64,000 nucleotides of DNA. Origin: Comamonas endophytica. GTDB taxonomy: Bacteria; Pseudomonadota; Gammaproteobacteria; Burkholderiales; Burkholderiaceae_C. The position numbers were made by a program, and so were the translations under genes. The stretch's first letter is position 1; the number at the start of each line of letters is the position of its first letter. The notes under the pieces are model-generated. The model saw only the letters and a program-made list of their open reading frames with translations. It had not been told where the DNA came from and ran no database searches. The stretch is from NCBI RefSeq assembly GCF_023634805.2, contig NZ_CP106881.1, positions 3,253,501-3,317,500 of the forward strand, read 5' to 3'. Shown piece after piece: positions 8,970 through 17,148 of the stretch.

Positions 8970-10826
8970 TCAATCTCCTAGAGTGAAGATGAGTTCCTTC
9001 TTATTTTCTGCATCTACAACTTCTTGGGCAACAGTGCGGAGTTTTTCAAGTCGAGTTTCATAAATCCCGAGTTTCGTGCAAATTTCTTTGGTGCCAAACG
9101 CGTTAATAATTGATTTTCCAGGAATAAATATTTCTTCTGCATCGATTGCGTCTGCCATAAAATGAATTTTAAATAAATCCTCTATCTCTTTGATGGGAAA
9201 TGGCGACGGCATCATTGTATCTAAGGCCTCCATGATCAGAAACACCAAGCCAGCCAAGTGCTCGCCTGCCCGCTCCTTCTCAGTTTGAAAGGAAATTATG
9301 GTCGCTGTGTCTGCCGGCGAAGTGTTCCTCTGAAAACAAAGTCCAAAATTAGGATATGCCGCCTCCATAATATTTGACAGTTCTGCAGGACTTTTTTTTG
9401 AGAGGTCGCAACAAAAAATTTCTTTTTCCGATGCAACGAAGGGTAGAATAAATTTCTGGGAATAGCGAAAAGAATCTATTGATTTAAGAAATGACAGCAC
9501 GTCCTCCCATCCAAGCGTTTTCTTTAACATTGCTTGGTAGAAATGTGAGGAGTTTTTTTCGTTCAATTTCCGCACAAAAGAAGCTGCGTAGTAATCTAAG
9601 ATGCTTTTATGTAGATATGTGATGGAATCTATTCCCTCCATTAGCATGAGGCATGCGGTATTTGTTATATCCGCCTTAAAATTATCTGCATCACACTTTA
9701 ATCCGTCGGAGTATTTTATTGCGTATTTGAAAACTTCTTCAAACTGATCTGCGGTCAGTGTTCGATTGTGCCCAAGCTGAAGGGTCATAAAACAAAATGC
9801 CTCGAAAACTGTCTGCAACCCACGTTCCGAAAGTCCACTTTGATGGACGCGTGTAAAACCACCTTTCAGACGGTCGTGATTAGAGACAACAACTTGGAAA
9901 AGTCGGTCAAAAAATTCTGGAAGTGTCTCAGGAATTCTTACTTCAGCCTCATAAACAATAACGACTAAAGTCAGCATTAGCGGCGTTTTTATGAGATTGC
10001 TGAGTTTGCTCGGACTGTTGCGAATGGCCTGTCTTAATTCAAGCGATTTTTCCGAGCTTACGCCTAATTTTGTCAAAAATGCAGGGAACTCGGCCGGAGT
10101 TAATTCAGCTATTCGTAGCGTCTTGAAAGTTGGCGATTTTTGTATCTCGTTTCCTGGCCGGGAAGTGACGACTATTAATAATTCTGGATAGCGCCGTGCA
10201 AGATGTTCAATGTGTAAGTACACCGCCTTGACAAGTTTTTCTTCGATTTCATCGAAGCCATCCAGCAAAAGAGAAAACTTTCCAGATTTGAAGAGAAAAT
10301 CGATGGTGGCCTCATCGATGTCAATATCGTAGCTTTCCAGTGCTCGAAAAATTGCCCCCTGCAGGTCTGTCTTGATACTTAAGTCTTTCAGTTCAATAAA
10401 GAGCGGAAGACGTTGAGCATCATTGCTGGTGATTTCATTGATTGCAAGGCTGCGCAGGAAGATTGATTTCCCTTGGCCGACGATTCCTTCTATGATTACA
10501 GCATTGTCTTCGAATGCAGACAATCTGGTCACAAACTCCGGTTTTTCTTGGAAAGCTAGCTTTGGTGGATGGAAAAATGTTTGCAAAGATAATGGTTGTG
10601 ATTTCCATATGGTTCGCACCGTGTCGAGGCTCTTGATCCGAGTGGCGATTTTGCGAGGGAAGGAGCTGGCTTCCCATTTTTGCAGTCCTCTAGTTCCAGC
10701 TTTTTTCGATAACTTTAGTATTTCATTAATAATCGGAGCAGCTAGTCGCGCAAGGCTTATGAGGGAAATAGGTTCTACAGCCAATTTTTTTCCTGAAAAG
10801 TTATCGTTATGTGAAAGCAACCGCAT
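8970..10826 (-). CDS. Stand-alone bacterial NACHT NTPase
   Basis: A protein of about 618 aa. An N-terminal helical stretch (about 1-90) is followed by a NACHT module. Walker A is GIVGQGKS near residue 115 and Walker B is FSLLLDGFDEIEE near 195, with the small residue and acidic pair typical of NACHT. A sensor-like IVVTSRPGNE follows, then winged-helix and helical regions. The C-terminal 250 residues carry no domain I recognise. ATG 10826 is preferred; an in-frame TTG at 10841 would add five residues. Base composition is strikingly AT-rich for this window, supporting horizontal origin. An antiphage role is inferred from family and context. Confidence 0.78.
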   Translation of the reverse strand: MRLLSHNDNFSGKKLAVEPISLISLARLAAPIINEILKLSKKAGTRGLQKWEASSFPRKIATRIKSLDTVRTIWKSQPLSLQTFFHPPKLAFQEKPEFVTRLSAFEDNAVIIEGIVGQGKSIFLRSLAINEITSNDAQRLPLFIELKDLSIKTDLQGAIFRALESYDIDIDEATIDFLFKSGKFSLLLDGFDEIEEKLVKAVYLHIEHLARRYPELLIVVTSRPGNEIQKSPTFKTLRIAELTPAEFPAFLTKLGVSSEKSLELRQAIRNSPSKLSNLIKTPLMLTLVVIVYEAEVRIPETLPEFFDRLFQVVVSNHDRLKGGFTRVHQSGLSERGLQTVFEAFCFMTLQLGHNRTLTADQFEEVFKYAIKYSDGLKCDADNFKADITNTACLMLMEGIDSITYLHKSILDYYAASFVRKLNEKNSSHFYQAMLKKTLGWEDVLSFLKSIDSFRYSQKFILPFVASEKEIFCCDLSKKSPAELSNIMEAAYPNFGLCFQRNTSPADTATIISFQTEKERAGEHLAGLVFLIMEALDTMMPSPFPIKEIEDLFKIHFMADAIDAEEIFIPGKSIINAFGTKEICTKLGIYETRLEKLRTVAQEVVDAENKKELIFTLGD

Positions 10827-10959
10827 ACTTGCCACTTTCAACAGCTTGCGCTTTCATGGTACCAATAGATAGGTACAACGCGTCTTATGTGGTGGGATGT
10901 TACAACACCAAGGCACGTGCACGTGGGCGACACTTTGCACTCAGATTGAGGCAATGGTG

Positions 10960-11359
10960 AAAGCGCGACTACGATGTCAGGCAGAACATCACGGCGCTGC
11001 CCAAGCATATAGCCATACCAGCGCTGTTAACCTGCTGGATTTTGGCTAGGGCTCGCGGCGCGACTTGCACCTCCAAGGAGATGAGCCACCGTGCCGTGGG
11101 CTTGGAGGGCGCGCCTAGTTCGATGGCGATGGCGCGCGTGCATAGCGGCTGCAAAACGCTGGAACAGAGCTTTCTGCAGCTTGAACTGCCCGCGCAGGGC
11201 TTCAATGATGTGCTTGCCAATGCCGTGCTGTTTCATGTGCCCAGCCAAGTGCTGCCTTAGGTGCTGTGCCAACTGCGGCCGAGCGGGGTGTTGTTCAGCT
11301 TCAACCCGCGCGGGTTACGGTGGGAGGGCTGAAACGGTGAACGCTATGGCGTGTTTTGA
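10960..11359 (+). pseudogene. Class I SAM-dependent methyltransferase, frameshifted remnant
   Basis: Three frames together rebuild a methyltransferase: DYDVRQNITAL near 10968; in the next frame LLDFG-stop-GSRRDL, the remains of the glycine-rich SAM site; then back to VGLEGAPSSMAMARVHSGC and FNDVLANAVLFHVPSQVLP, and after a TAG VLCQLRPSGVLFSFNPRG. At least two frameshifts and three stops are present. The order of motifs is that of an intact family member, so this is a decayed gene rather than chance similarity. Confidence 0.75.
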
Positions 11360-11577
11360 GGCCCGCTGTTTCTTTTGAACGACTTGCAAGACTTCGGCTC
11401 GTATACTCCGCTCAGGACAAGCGGAAGCCAAAGAGGCTTCCTCAAGCTGGACATCCCCGACCACCGAATCCTCAATTAGACCTAAAGCTATTAAGTCACG
11501 ATAAGCAGCGTCTCCCGACGTTCTGCACCTTTCTGTAGCTGCCCGGAGAGCCGTCAATCCTAACGCAGCATCCGGTT

Positions 11578-11611
11578 ATGCACCACTGCAATAACTCGAG
11601 ATAACCGCTTG
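11578..11611 (+). repeat. Right copy of imperfect direct repeat bounding the accessory island
   Basis: This is the partner of 4325-4358 with 28 of 34 identical positions in the same orientation. To its right, GC-rich metabolic genes resume after about 280 bp. A partial third match (CGATAACCGC) occurs at 8491 within the island. Confidence 0.5.
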
Positions 11612-11694
11612 CGAGTACAACGTAGGCTATGGCGTTTGGCTCTGGAAACAGCGGCTTTTCAGCCCTTTGGCCTTTGCCACCAAAGCATTTTGAT

Positions 11695-11811
11695 TTAATT
11701 TAAATTTATCGACGCATCATATCCCTCAATGAATTCCGTCAAAATCTTCGTCAGCCCATGAAATGCCCCCTTAGGCAAGGGATAGACTGCGCCTTTCCAC
11801 CTCGCAACGGC
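11695..11811 (-). pseudogene. C-terminal coding remnant of unknown protein
   Basis: Minus-strand reading gives VARWKGAVYPLPKGAFHGLT followed by KILTEFIEGYDASINLN and TAA, a coherent protein-like tail with an in-frame TGA just upstream. I do not recognise the family. It lies between the right island repeat and the Bug gene; the rest of 11612-11895 holds nothing else I can support. Confidence 0.4.
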
Positions 11812-11895
11812 AGTTCAACCAACGCTACCTAGAGGAATTTCCTCAGTCCCGATGCAGCCCCGCATGCGCAGCGCCACATCGGGCCGATGAAAGCC

Positions 11896-12897
11896 TCACT
11901 CCGCCGTAATCCCCCCGTTCCGGGCCAGCGTGGACCATTTCTCCACGTCATCCGCAATGATCTTGGTGAAGGCCTCGGGCGTATCCGAAACGGGCAGGGC
12001 GCCGGCCGCGGCGAACTTTTCGCGTACGAGGGGGGTTTTGAGCGCTGCGACGATGGCCGAATGCAGTGGCTTGAGCACTTCGGGCGGCAGGCCGGCAGGG
12101 GCCAGCACGCCGTTCCAGAAGCCTTCGTTGGCGCGCGGAAGGCCCAGTTCGGCGAAGGTCGGAACGTTCGGCAGTTCCTTCAGGCGCGCGGGGGAGGCGA
12201 TGGCCATGGGCACGATGGCGCCGCTCTTGATGTGGGGCATCGACGAGGCCAGGGTGTCGTAGATCATGTCGACCTGGCCGGCGATCACATCGTTGAGCGC
12301 GGGGCCGGTGCCGCGGTAGGGGATGTGCACCACGCGCATGCCGCTGAGCGTCTTGTAGTATTCCATTGCCAGGTGGGTCGCCCCGCCGTTGCCCGACGAG
12401 GCGTAGGAAAACTTGCCCGGTGAAGTCTTGACCAGTGCGGCGAACTCCTGGTAGTTCGCGGCGGGGAATTTCTTGTTCACGCTGAGCGCGCCAGGCACCG
12501 TGAGGATGCGGGTGATGGGCGTGAAGCTCTTGACCGCGTCGAAGGGCAGGTTCTTGTAGACCGCCGAGTTGGTGCCGTTGGTGCTGGTGGTGCCCAGCAG
12601 CAGGGTGTAGCCATCGGGCTTGGCCTCGGCCACATAGCGCGCGCCCACCGAGCCGCCGGCGCCGGCTTTGTTTTCCACGACGACGGGTTGGCCCAGTTCC
12701 TTGGCCAGTGCCTCGGCCAGCACGCGTGCGCTGATGTCGGAGGTGCCGCCCGGGGGGAAGGGCACGACCAGGCGCACCGGCCTGTCGGGGTACTTGGCCT
12801 GCGCCATGGCGGGCTGCACGCCAAAGGCTGCCGAGCCAACGGCAAGCAGGATTGCCACGCAGTGGTGGCGGTTGGGTGAACGCTTGGTTGTGGTCAT
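11896..12897 (-). CDS. Bug/TctC-family periplasmic solute-binding protein
   Basis: A 333-aa secreted receptor. An N-terminal signal peptide (hydrophobic stretch ending ...FGVQPAMAQA) precedes the mature start YPDRPVRLVVPFPPGGTSD, the hallmark of Bug receptors that bind carboxylates. PYRGTGPALNDVIAGQVDM is the conserved second-domain strand. It is the last gene of a five-gene minus-strand operon, 85 nt after the SDR, with a strong GAGGAG ribosome-binding site. No TctAB membrane partners are nearby, so it would have to share permeases encoded elsewhere. The ligand is presumably the acid degraded by this operon. Confidence 0.9.
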   Translation of the reverse strand: MTTTKRSPNRHHCVAILLAVGSAAFGVQPAMAQAKYPDRPVRLVVPFPPGGTSDISARVLAEALAKELGQPVVVENKAGAGGSVGARYVAEAKPDGYTLLLGTTSTNGTNSAVYKNLPFDAVKSFTPITRILTVPGALSVNKKFPAANYQEFAALVKTSPGKFSYASSGNGGATHLAMEYYKTLSGMRVVHIPYRGTGPALNDVIAGQVDMIYDTLASSMPHIKSGAIVPMAIASPARLKELPNVPTFAELGLPRANEGFWNGVLAPAGLPPEVLKPLHSAIVAALKTPLVREKFAAAGALPVSDTPEAFTKIIADDVEKWSTLARNGGITAE

Positions 12898-12982
12898 GAT
12901 GTCATCTCCTCGTTGATCTTTTAGTGTTCAAACCGGCGGTTGGCCGATTTCATGCAGGCGAATCTGTTGCTCGCCTTGTTGC

Positions 12983-13831
12983 TCATCTGCCGGCGCAGCC
13001 CTTGCCGCCATCGACCGGGATGCAGACCCCGGTGACATAGCGTGCTTCATCGCTTGCCAGGAACAGCGCAGTGTAGGCCACGTCCCACGCTTCGCCCATG
13101 CGGTTCATGGGGCTGGCCGCGTTGCGGGTGCGCAGCATTTCCTCGGTGTTCGCGAACTGGCCGGATATCTGCTGGTGGATCAGCGGCGTGTTCATCACGC
13201 CCGGCAGCACGGCGTTGGCGCGGATGCCGCGTGCAGCGTACTGCACCGCCAGCGCCCGCGTGAAGTGGTTGAGCCCGGCCTTGGCGGCGTAGTAGGGCAT
13301 GTAGGGGTAATTGTTGATCTGCTGCGATGCCAGGGAAGAGATGTTGACGATGGCGCCGCGCGACTGCTGCAGCATGACCGGGATCACATGCTTGCAGGTG
13401 AGGAACACGCCCGTGAGGTTGGTGTCGAGCACCTGGCTCCACTCCGACTCCTCCATCTCCACCACGCTGCCCATGCGCGTGATGCCGACGTTGTTGTGCA
13501 GGATATCGATGGTGCCCCACTGCGCCACCACGCTGCGCACGACCTGCTCGACCTGCCCGGAGCGCGTCACGTCGGCCACATGGGCCTCGCACTCGTAGCC
13601 TTCGGCGCGGATCTGTTCGCAGGTTTCCTGCGCGGCTTCCTCGCGTACGTCCACGACGGCCACGCGTGCGCCTTCGCGCGCATACACCATGGCCGCGGCC
13701 TTGCCGTTGCCCCAGCCCGGGCCGGCCGAGCCGCCGCCGAACACCAGTGCCACGCGGCCGGCGACGCGCCCCTTGCCGGGAACCGCATCCAGCGGGGGGA
13801 AGTGGCCTGAAATTTTGTCTGCAACCGCCAT
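12983..13831 (-). CDS. Short-chain dehydrogenase/reductase
   Basis: A 282-aa NAD(P)-dependent enzyme of the classical SDR type. The cofactor loop is FGGGSAGPGWGNG near residue 32, with HNNVG at about 110, the catalytic Ser in NISSL and the Tyr-Lys pair in PYYAAKAG. The extended glycine loop (GSAGPGWGNG) is seen in SDRs annotated in aromatic and organic acid catabolism. It follows the duplicated unknown protein by 18 nt in the operon, so it probably oxidises or reduces an intermediate of the same acid-degradation pathway. Confidence 0.85.
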   Translation of the reverse strand: MAVADKISGHFPPLDAVPGKGRVAGRVALVFGGGSAGPGWGNGKAAAMVYAREGARVAVVDVREEAAQETCEQIRAEGYECEAHVADVTRSGQVEQVVRSVVAQWGTIDILHNNVGITRMGSVVEMEESEWSQVLDTNLTGVFLTCKHVIPVMLQQSRGAIVNISSLASQQINNYPYMPYYAAKAGLNHFTRALAVQYAARGIRANAVLPGVMNTPLIHQQISGQFANTEEMLRTRNAASPMNRMGEAWDVAYTALFLASDEARYVTGVCIPVDGGKGCAGR

Positions 13832-13849
13832 CGTTTCATCCTTGGTTTT

Positions 13850-14662
13850 CTAGGGCTTCGCCCTGGCCATCAGCCGCGCCCATTCCTGGACGCTCTGTCC
13901 GGCGCGCGCTCCCAGCGCCGCCGCGCGCTGGTTCACATGGGACAGGACGCCGCGTTCCCAGGCCGAGCGTGCCTGGCCGATCCGGGCCGAATGGGCCGCC
14001 ACGGTGGCACCCGCGATGCCGCGTGCATCCAGTACGGGAAGCCGCGATATGCCCGCGTTGTCGCGCCCCAGCCCGGCGTCGTTGTACAGCGCGGCAAAGG
14101 CAGCCTGCTTGATGGCCGTCTCGCGCCGCCCGCCCAGCAAGCCGCCGTGCGAGGCCGTGATCACGATGGCGCCCACGTCCTGCGGCATGACCAGCGAGGC
14201 GGAATCGACGAGCACGATGCGCCTGCCGGTCGACGCGATCTCCATGCGCGACTCCTCGGGCGGGCGCCCGACCGCGACGGGTGCAAGCGTGGCTGCCGCC
14301 ATGAGGTGTGCCGCCTGCATGGCGGGCATTCCCGCGGTGATGCCAAGCTGGCGGGCAGGTGCGTTGGCATGCGATACCACGCCGCTTTGCGCACAATTGG
14401 CGCCGTCGCCGATGCGCGCCGATGCGCTGGCGATGGCGCAGCAGGGCACGTCGAACTGCTGCGCGTAGGCGAGGCCGGAGATGCCCGCCTGATCGAGGCC
14501 CACCCCGGCGTCGCACACCACGAGTCCGCACACGCCTTCGCCCAGCGCGAGGTGCACGGCATACAGGCCTCCGTGCGAGGCCGCGATCACCACGCTGCCA
14601 CGCGCCTGCGGCCCCATCTGGGTGACCGAGTCGCATACCAGTATCTTGAGCGGCGCTGCCAT
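13850..14662 (-). CDS. Unknown protein with two tandem homologous halves
   Basis: A protein of about 270 aa that I cannot assign. The two halves repeat each other: GSVVIAASHGGL...DAGVGLDQAGISGL...SARIG...GVVSHAN...LG in the first, and GAIVITASHGGL...DAGLGRDNAGISRL...SARIG...GVLSHVN...LG in the second. ASHGGL and the Asp-Ala-Gly and Ser-Ala-Arg-Ile-Gly motifs are conserved in both, which suggests an active or binding site contributed by each half. The start ATG 14662 lies 4 nt after the citryl-CoA-lyase-like gene; a longer frame upstream overlaps that gene and is rejected. The operon places it in acid catabolism. Confidence 0.75.
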   Translation of the reverse strand: MAAPLKILVCDSVTQMGPQARGSVVIAASHGGLYAVHLALGEGVCGLVVCDAGVGLDQAGISGLAYAQQFDVPCCAIASASARIGDGANCAQSGVVSHANAPARQLGITAGMPAMQAAHLMAAATLAPVAVGRPPEESRMEIASTGRRIVLVDSASLVMPQDVGAIVITASHGGLLGGRRETAIKQAAFAALYNDAGLGRDNAGISRLPVLDARGIAGATVAAHSARIGQARSAWERGVLSHVNQRAAALGARAGQSVQEWARLMARAKP

Positions 14663-14666
14663 GGCT

Positions 14667-15464
14667 TTACTCTCCTGAACGGTTGTGGCCTTCGCCGGTG
14701 CCGCGGTAGGGAACTTCGTGGTCCACCAGGTCCCAGATGAAGCGCGCCGTGGGAACGCGCTGCTCCTCGGCCACATGGGCCACGAGCCCGGCGGCGCGCG
14801 AGATCACGGAGAAGCCGCGCATCAGCACCGGTGGCACGCCCAGTTCGCCGAGCAGCGTGCCCACCGCGCCCGTGGCGTTGATGGTGATGTGCTTGCCGAA
14901 GGCGGCGTCCACCTCGCGCGAAAGGATCTGAATGGCGGCCAGGTAGCGGCCTTCGAAGCGCGGGTGCTCCCGGCCGATGGCTAGCAGCTTGGCGGCTCGC
15001 GGATCGTCCGGCTTGTGCATGTGCTGGCCGAAGCCGGGGATCGGCTTACGGTCCTCGCGGTACTGCCGGACCGCCGCGCGGGCCGCGGCCTCCACGCCCA
15101 GGGGCGAGTCGATGAGCTGCTTGAGCAGGATGGCGGAGTTCTCCACCGTGCCGACGAACTGGCTGCCCACGGCCAGCAGGCCCGCTGCCACGCCGCTTTG
15201 CAGGTTCTCCGGCGAGCTCATGTACACCAGGCGCGTGGCGATGGCGCTGGGCGTGAGGCCGTGCTCCATGATGGCGATCAGCGCGGCGTCGAGCACCCGG
15301 ATGTCATCGGCGTCGGGCCAGCGCCCCAGGATCTGCGCGAACACCACCTCGGTGAACCCGCGCTTGCCGAGGATGTCCTCCGTGAGGTTCTCGTTGCGGT
15401 AATGGATGGAGGTCAGCGAGTGGGTGCACAGCTCGGTGTACGGCTTTTCCATGGGCTTGCTCAT
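14667..15464 (-). CDS. Citryl-CoA lyase / citrate-synthase-like protein
   Basis: A protein of about 265 aa of the citrate synthase superfamily in the short form used by citryl-CoA lyases. DSPLGVEAAARAAVR and PIPGFGQHMHKPDDPRA correspond to the active-site His region (GFGQHMHK), and VPPVLMRGFSVISRAAGLVA to the C-terminal conserved helix. It is shorter than true citrate synthases (about 430 aa). It overlaps the upstream CoA ligase gene by 4 nt (ATGA). It would cleave a tertiary hydroxyacyl-CoA into acetyl-CoA (or similar) and a keto acid once the ligase has made the thioester. Confidence 0.85.
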   Translation of the reverse strand: MSKPMEKPYTELCTHSLTSIHYRNENLTEDILGKRGFTEVVFAQILGRWPDADDIRVLDAALIAIMEHGLTPSAIATRLVYMSSPENLQSGVAAGLLAVGSQFVGTVENSAILLKQLIDSPLGVEAAARAAVRQYREDRKPIPGFGQHMHKPDDPRAAKLLAIGREHPRFEGRYLAAIQILSREVDAAFGKHITINATGAVGTLLGELGVPPVLMRGFSVISRAAGLVAHVAEEQRVPTARFIWDLVDHEVPYRGTGEGHNRSGE

Positions 15465-16990
15465 GCAACTTCTTCCTTGCTGTTCATTTGCTGATGGATC
15501 TCGGCCTTGAGCGTGGGTTTGTGCACCTTGCCCGCCACGCTGCGCGGAAGATCGGCGTAGAAGTGGATCCGCTTGGGGGTCTTGACGGAGCCGAGCTGCT
15601 GCTTGGCGAAGGCGATCAGCTCCTGCTCGCCGACCTGCTGTCCCGGCTTGAGCTGAACGGCCGCGTGCACCGCCTCGCCCCACTTGTCATCGGCAATGCC
15701 GAAGACCGCGGATTCATGCACCGCCGGGTGCTGGTCGAGCACGCTTTCCACATCGATGGGGTATACGTTGAAGCCGCCGGTGATCACCACCTCGCGCAGG
15801 CGGTCCTTCAGATAGAGGTATCCGCGCTCGTCCAGATAGCCGCGGTCGCCGGTGTGCAGCCAGCCGTCCACAATGGTCTCGGCGGACTTCTCCGGCATGC
15901 GCCAGTAGCCGGCCATGATCAGGTCGCCGCGCACGACGATTTCGCCGACCTCGCCCACGGCCAGCAGCCGGCCTTCGGGATCCATGATGGCCAGGTCGCT
16001 GAGCAGGCCGCGGCGCCCGACGGCGCGCCAGTTGTGCTCGTCGGCGAAGTCCTCGGCGCGCATCACCGTCACCACCTGGGGCGCCTCGGTCTGGCCGTAC
16101 GAGGTCTCCAGCACCGGGCCGAAGCACTCGCGCACGAGGCGGATCTTCTCGACCGGCATGGGCGCGCCGGCGTAGATCAGATGGCGCAGCTTCGGCAGCT
16201 CCAGGCGCGCGCCGCCGGCCTCCGCCATCAGCATGTACATCAGGGTAGGCGGCATGAACGTGGTGGTGATGCCGTGCTCGCGCAGGCAGCGCAGAAGCTC
16301 GGGCGGCTTGTTGCTGGCGGGCAGCACCAGGCAACCCCCCTCGGCAAGGATCGGCAGCAGGTAGGTGGAGGTGCCGTGCGTGACCGGCGCGCAGATCAGA
16401 TAGCGGTCGTCGCCGTTGAAGCCGAACGCGTGGATCTGATTGACGATGGAGGTTTCCCAGGCGCGGTAGGGCTGCATCACGCCCTTGGGCTGGCCCGTGG
16501 AGCCGCCGGTGAACTTGATGGCCTGTACCTCGTCGCGCGTGCGGTGGTGCGGTTCCGGGGTTTTGCCGATATGGCCTGCCATGGCGGATGCCAGGGTGCG
16601 CGCGGTGGCATCGCCGCCCTCCGTCAACACGACGCTGATCCGCTCATCGAGCGCCAGCGCATCGACATGCGCGCTTTCGGACACGACGATGGTGGGCTCG
16701 GTGAAGGCAATCACGCGCTGCAGTTCCGCCGCGGGGTTGCGCTGGTTCAAGGGCACCCAGACCTTGCCGGCGGCCAGCACCGCCAGCAGCGCGACGATGT
16801 GCTGCACGCTGTTGCCGGCGCAGATGCCGACGCGCGAACCCTCGTCAGGGTCCATCGCCTGGAATGCGCAGGCCAGCGCATTCACCTGCTCGGCAAGCTG
16901 CCCATAGGTCAGGGTCTGGTGGCTTGAAATGAGGGCCTGGCGCTCGGGGTACTGCCGTGCGGACCGGAGGAAGAAATCTATTGGATACAT
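15461..16990 (-). CDS. Acyl-CoA synthetase (AMP-forming)
   Basis: A 509-aa ANL-superfamily enzyme. The P-loop-like AIKFTGGSTGQPKGVMQ is near residue 160, TSYGQTEAP near 295, the adenylate-binding GWLHTGDRGYLDERGYLYLK near 385, and VAGKVHKPTLK near the C-terminus with the catalytic Lys region. It is the first gene of the operon and is expressed divergently from an IclR regulator. The ATG abuts an inverted repeat of the regulator operator with no clear Shine-Dalgarno before it. The acid substrate is unknown; activation followed by lyase cleavage is the inferred pathway. Confidence 0.88.
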   Translation of the reverse strand: MYPIDFFLRSARQYPERQALISSHQTLTYGQLAEQVNALACAFQAMDPDEGSRVGICAGNSVQHIVALLAVLAAGKVWVPLNQRNPAAELQRVIAFTEPTIVVSESAHVDALALDERISVVLTEGGDATARTLASAMAGHIGKTPEPHHRTRDEVQAIKFTGGSTGQPKGVMQPYRAWETSIVNQIHAFGFNGDDRYLICAPVTHGTSTYLLPILAEGGCLVLPASNKPPELLRCLREHGITTTFMPPTLMYMLMAEAGGARLELPKLRHLIYAGAPMPVEKIRLVRECFGPVLETSYGQTEAPQVVTVMRAEDFADEHNWRAVGRRGLLSDLAIMDPEGRLLAVGEVGEIVVRGDLIMAGYWRMPEKSAETIVDGWLHTGDRGYLDERGYLYLKDRLREVVITGGFNVYPIDVESVLDQHPAVHESAVFGIADDKWGEAVHAAVQLKPGQQVGEQELIAFAKQQLGSVKTPKRIHFYADLPRSVAGKVHKPTLKAEIHQQMNSKEEVA

Positions 16991-16991
16991 A

Positions 16992-17011
16992 ATTAATCCG
17001 GGATACGGACT
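16992..17011 (-). promoter_or_regulatory. Operator copy next to the CoA ligase start
   Basis: On the minus strand this reads AGTCCGTATCCCGGATTAAT. It matches 17110-17129 on the plus strand at 18 of 20 bases. It ends 1 nt before the CoA ligase ATG. Two facing copies between a divergent regulator and its likely target operon suggest IclR-family binding sites. Confidence 0.55.
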
Positions 17012-17109
17012 TTCAATGAGATGATCGGCGGTCGAGAACCATTCGCGTGCCTGGCACCGCTTTATGTCGCTGGATTGTTCCAGAACGTAATTTTGTGTTT
17101 AAGCGATTT

Positions 17110-17129
17110 AGTCCGTATCGCGGATTATT
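17110..17129 (+). promoter_or_regulatory. Operator copy upstream of the IclR gene
   Basis: It reads AGTCCGTATCGCGGATTATT, 19 nt before the iclR-like ATG, in inverted orientation to the copy at 16992-17011. The arrangement would let one regulator control both its own gene and the catabolic operon. Confidence 0.55.
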
Positions 17130-17148
17130 TGAAAATAAAGCAATCGTT

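Noticed and set aside
11315..11557. Open minus-strand frame of 80 codons near the right island repeat
   Set aside because: It overlaps the methyltransferase relic, has no ribosome-binding site and no family resemblance; possibly chance.
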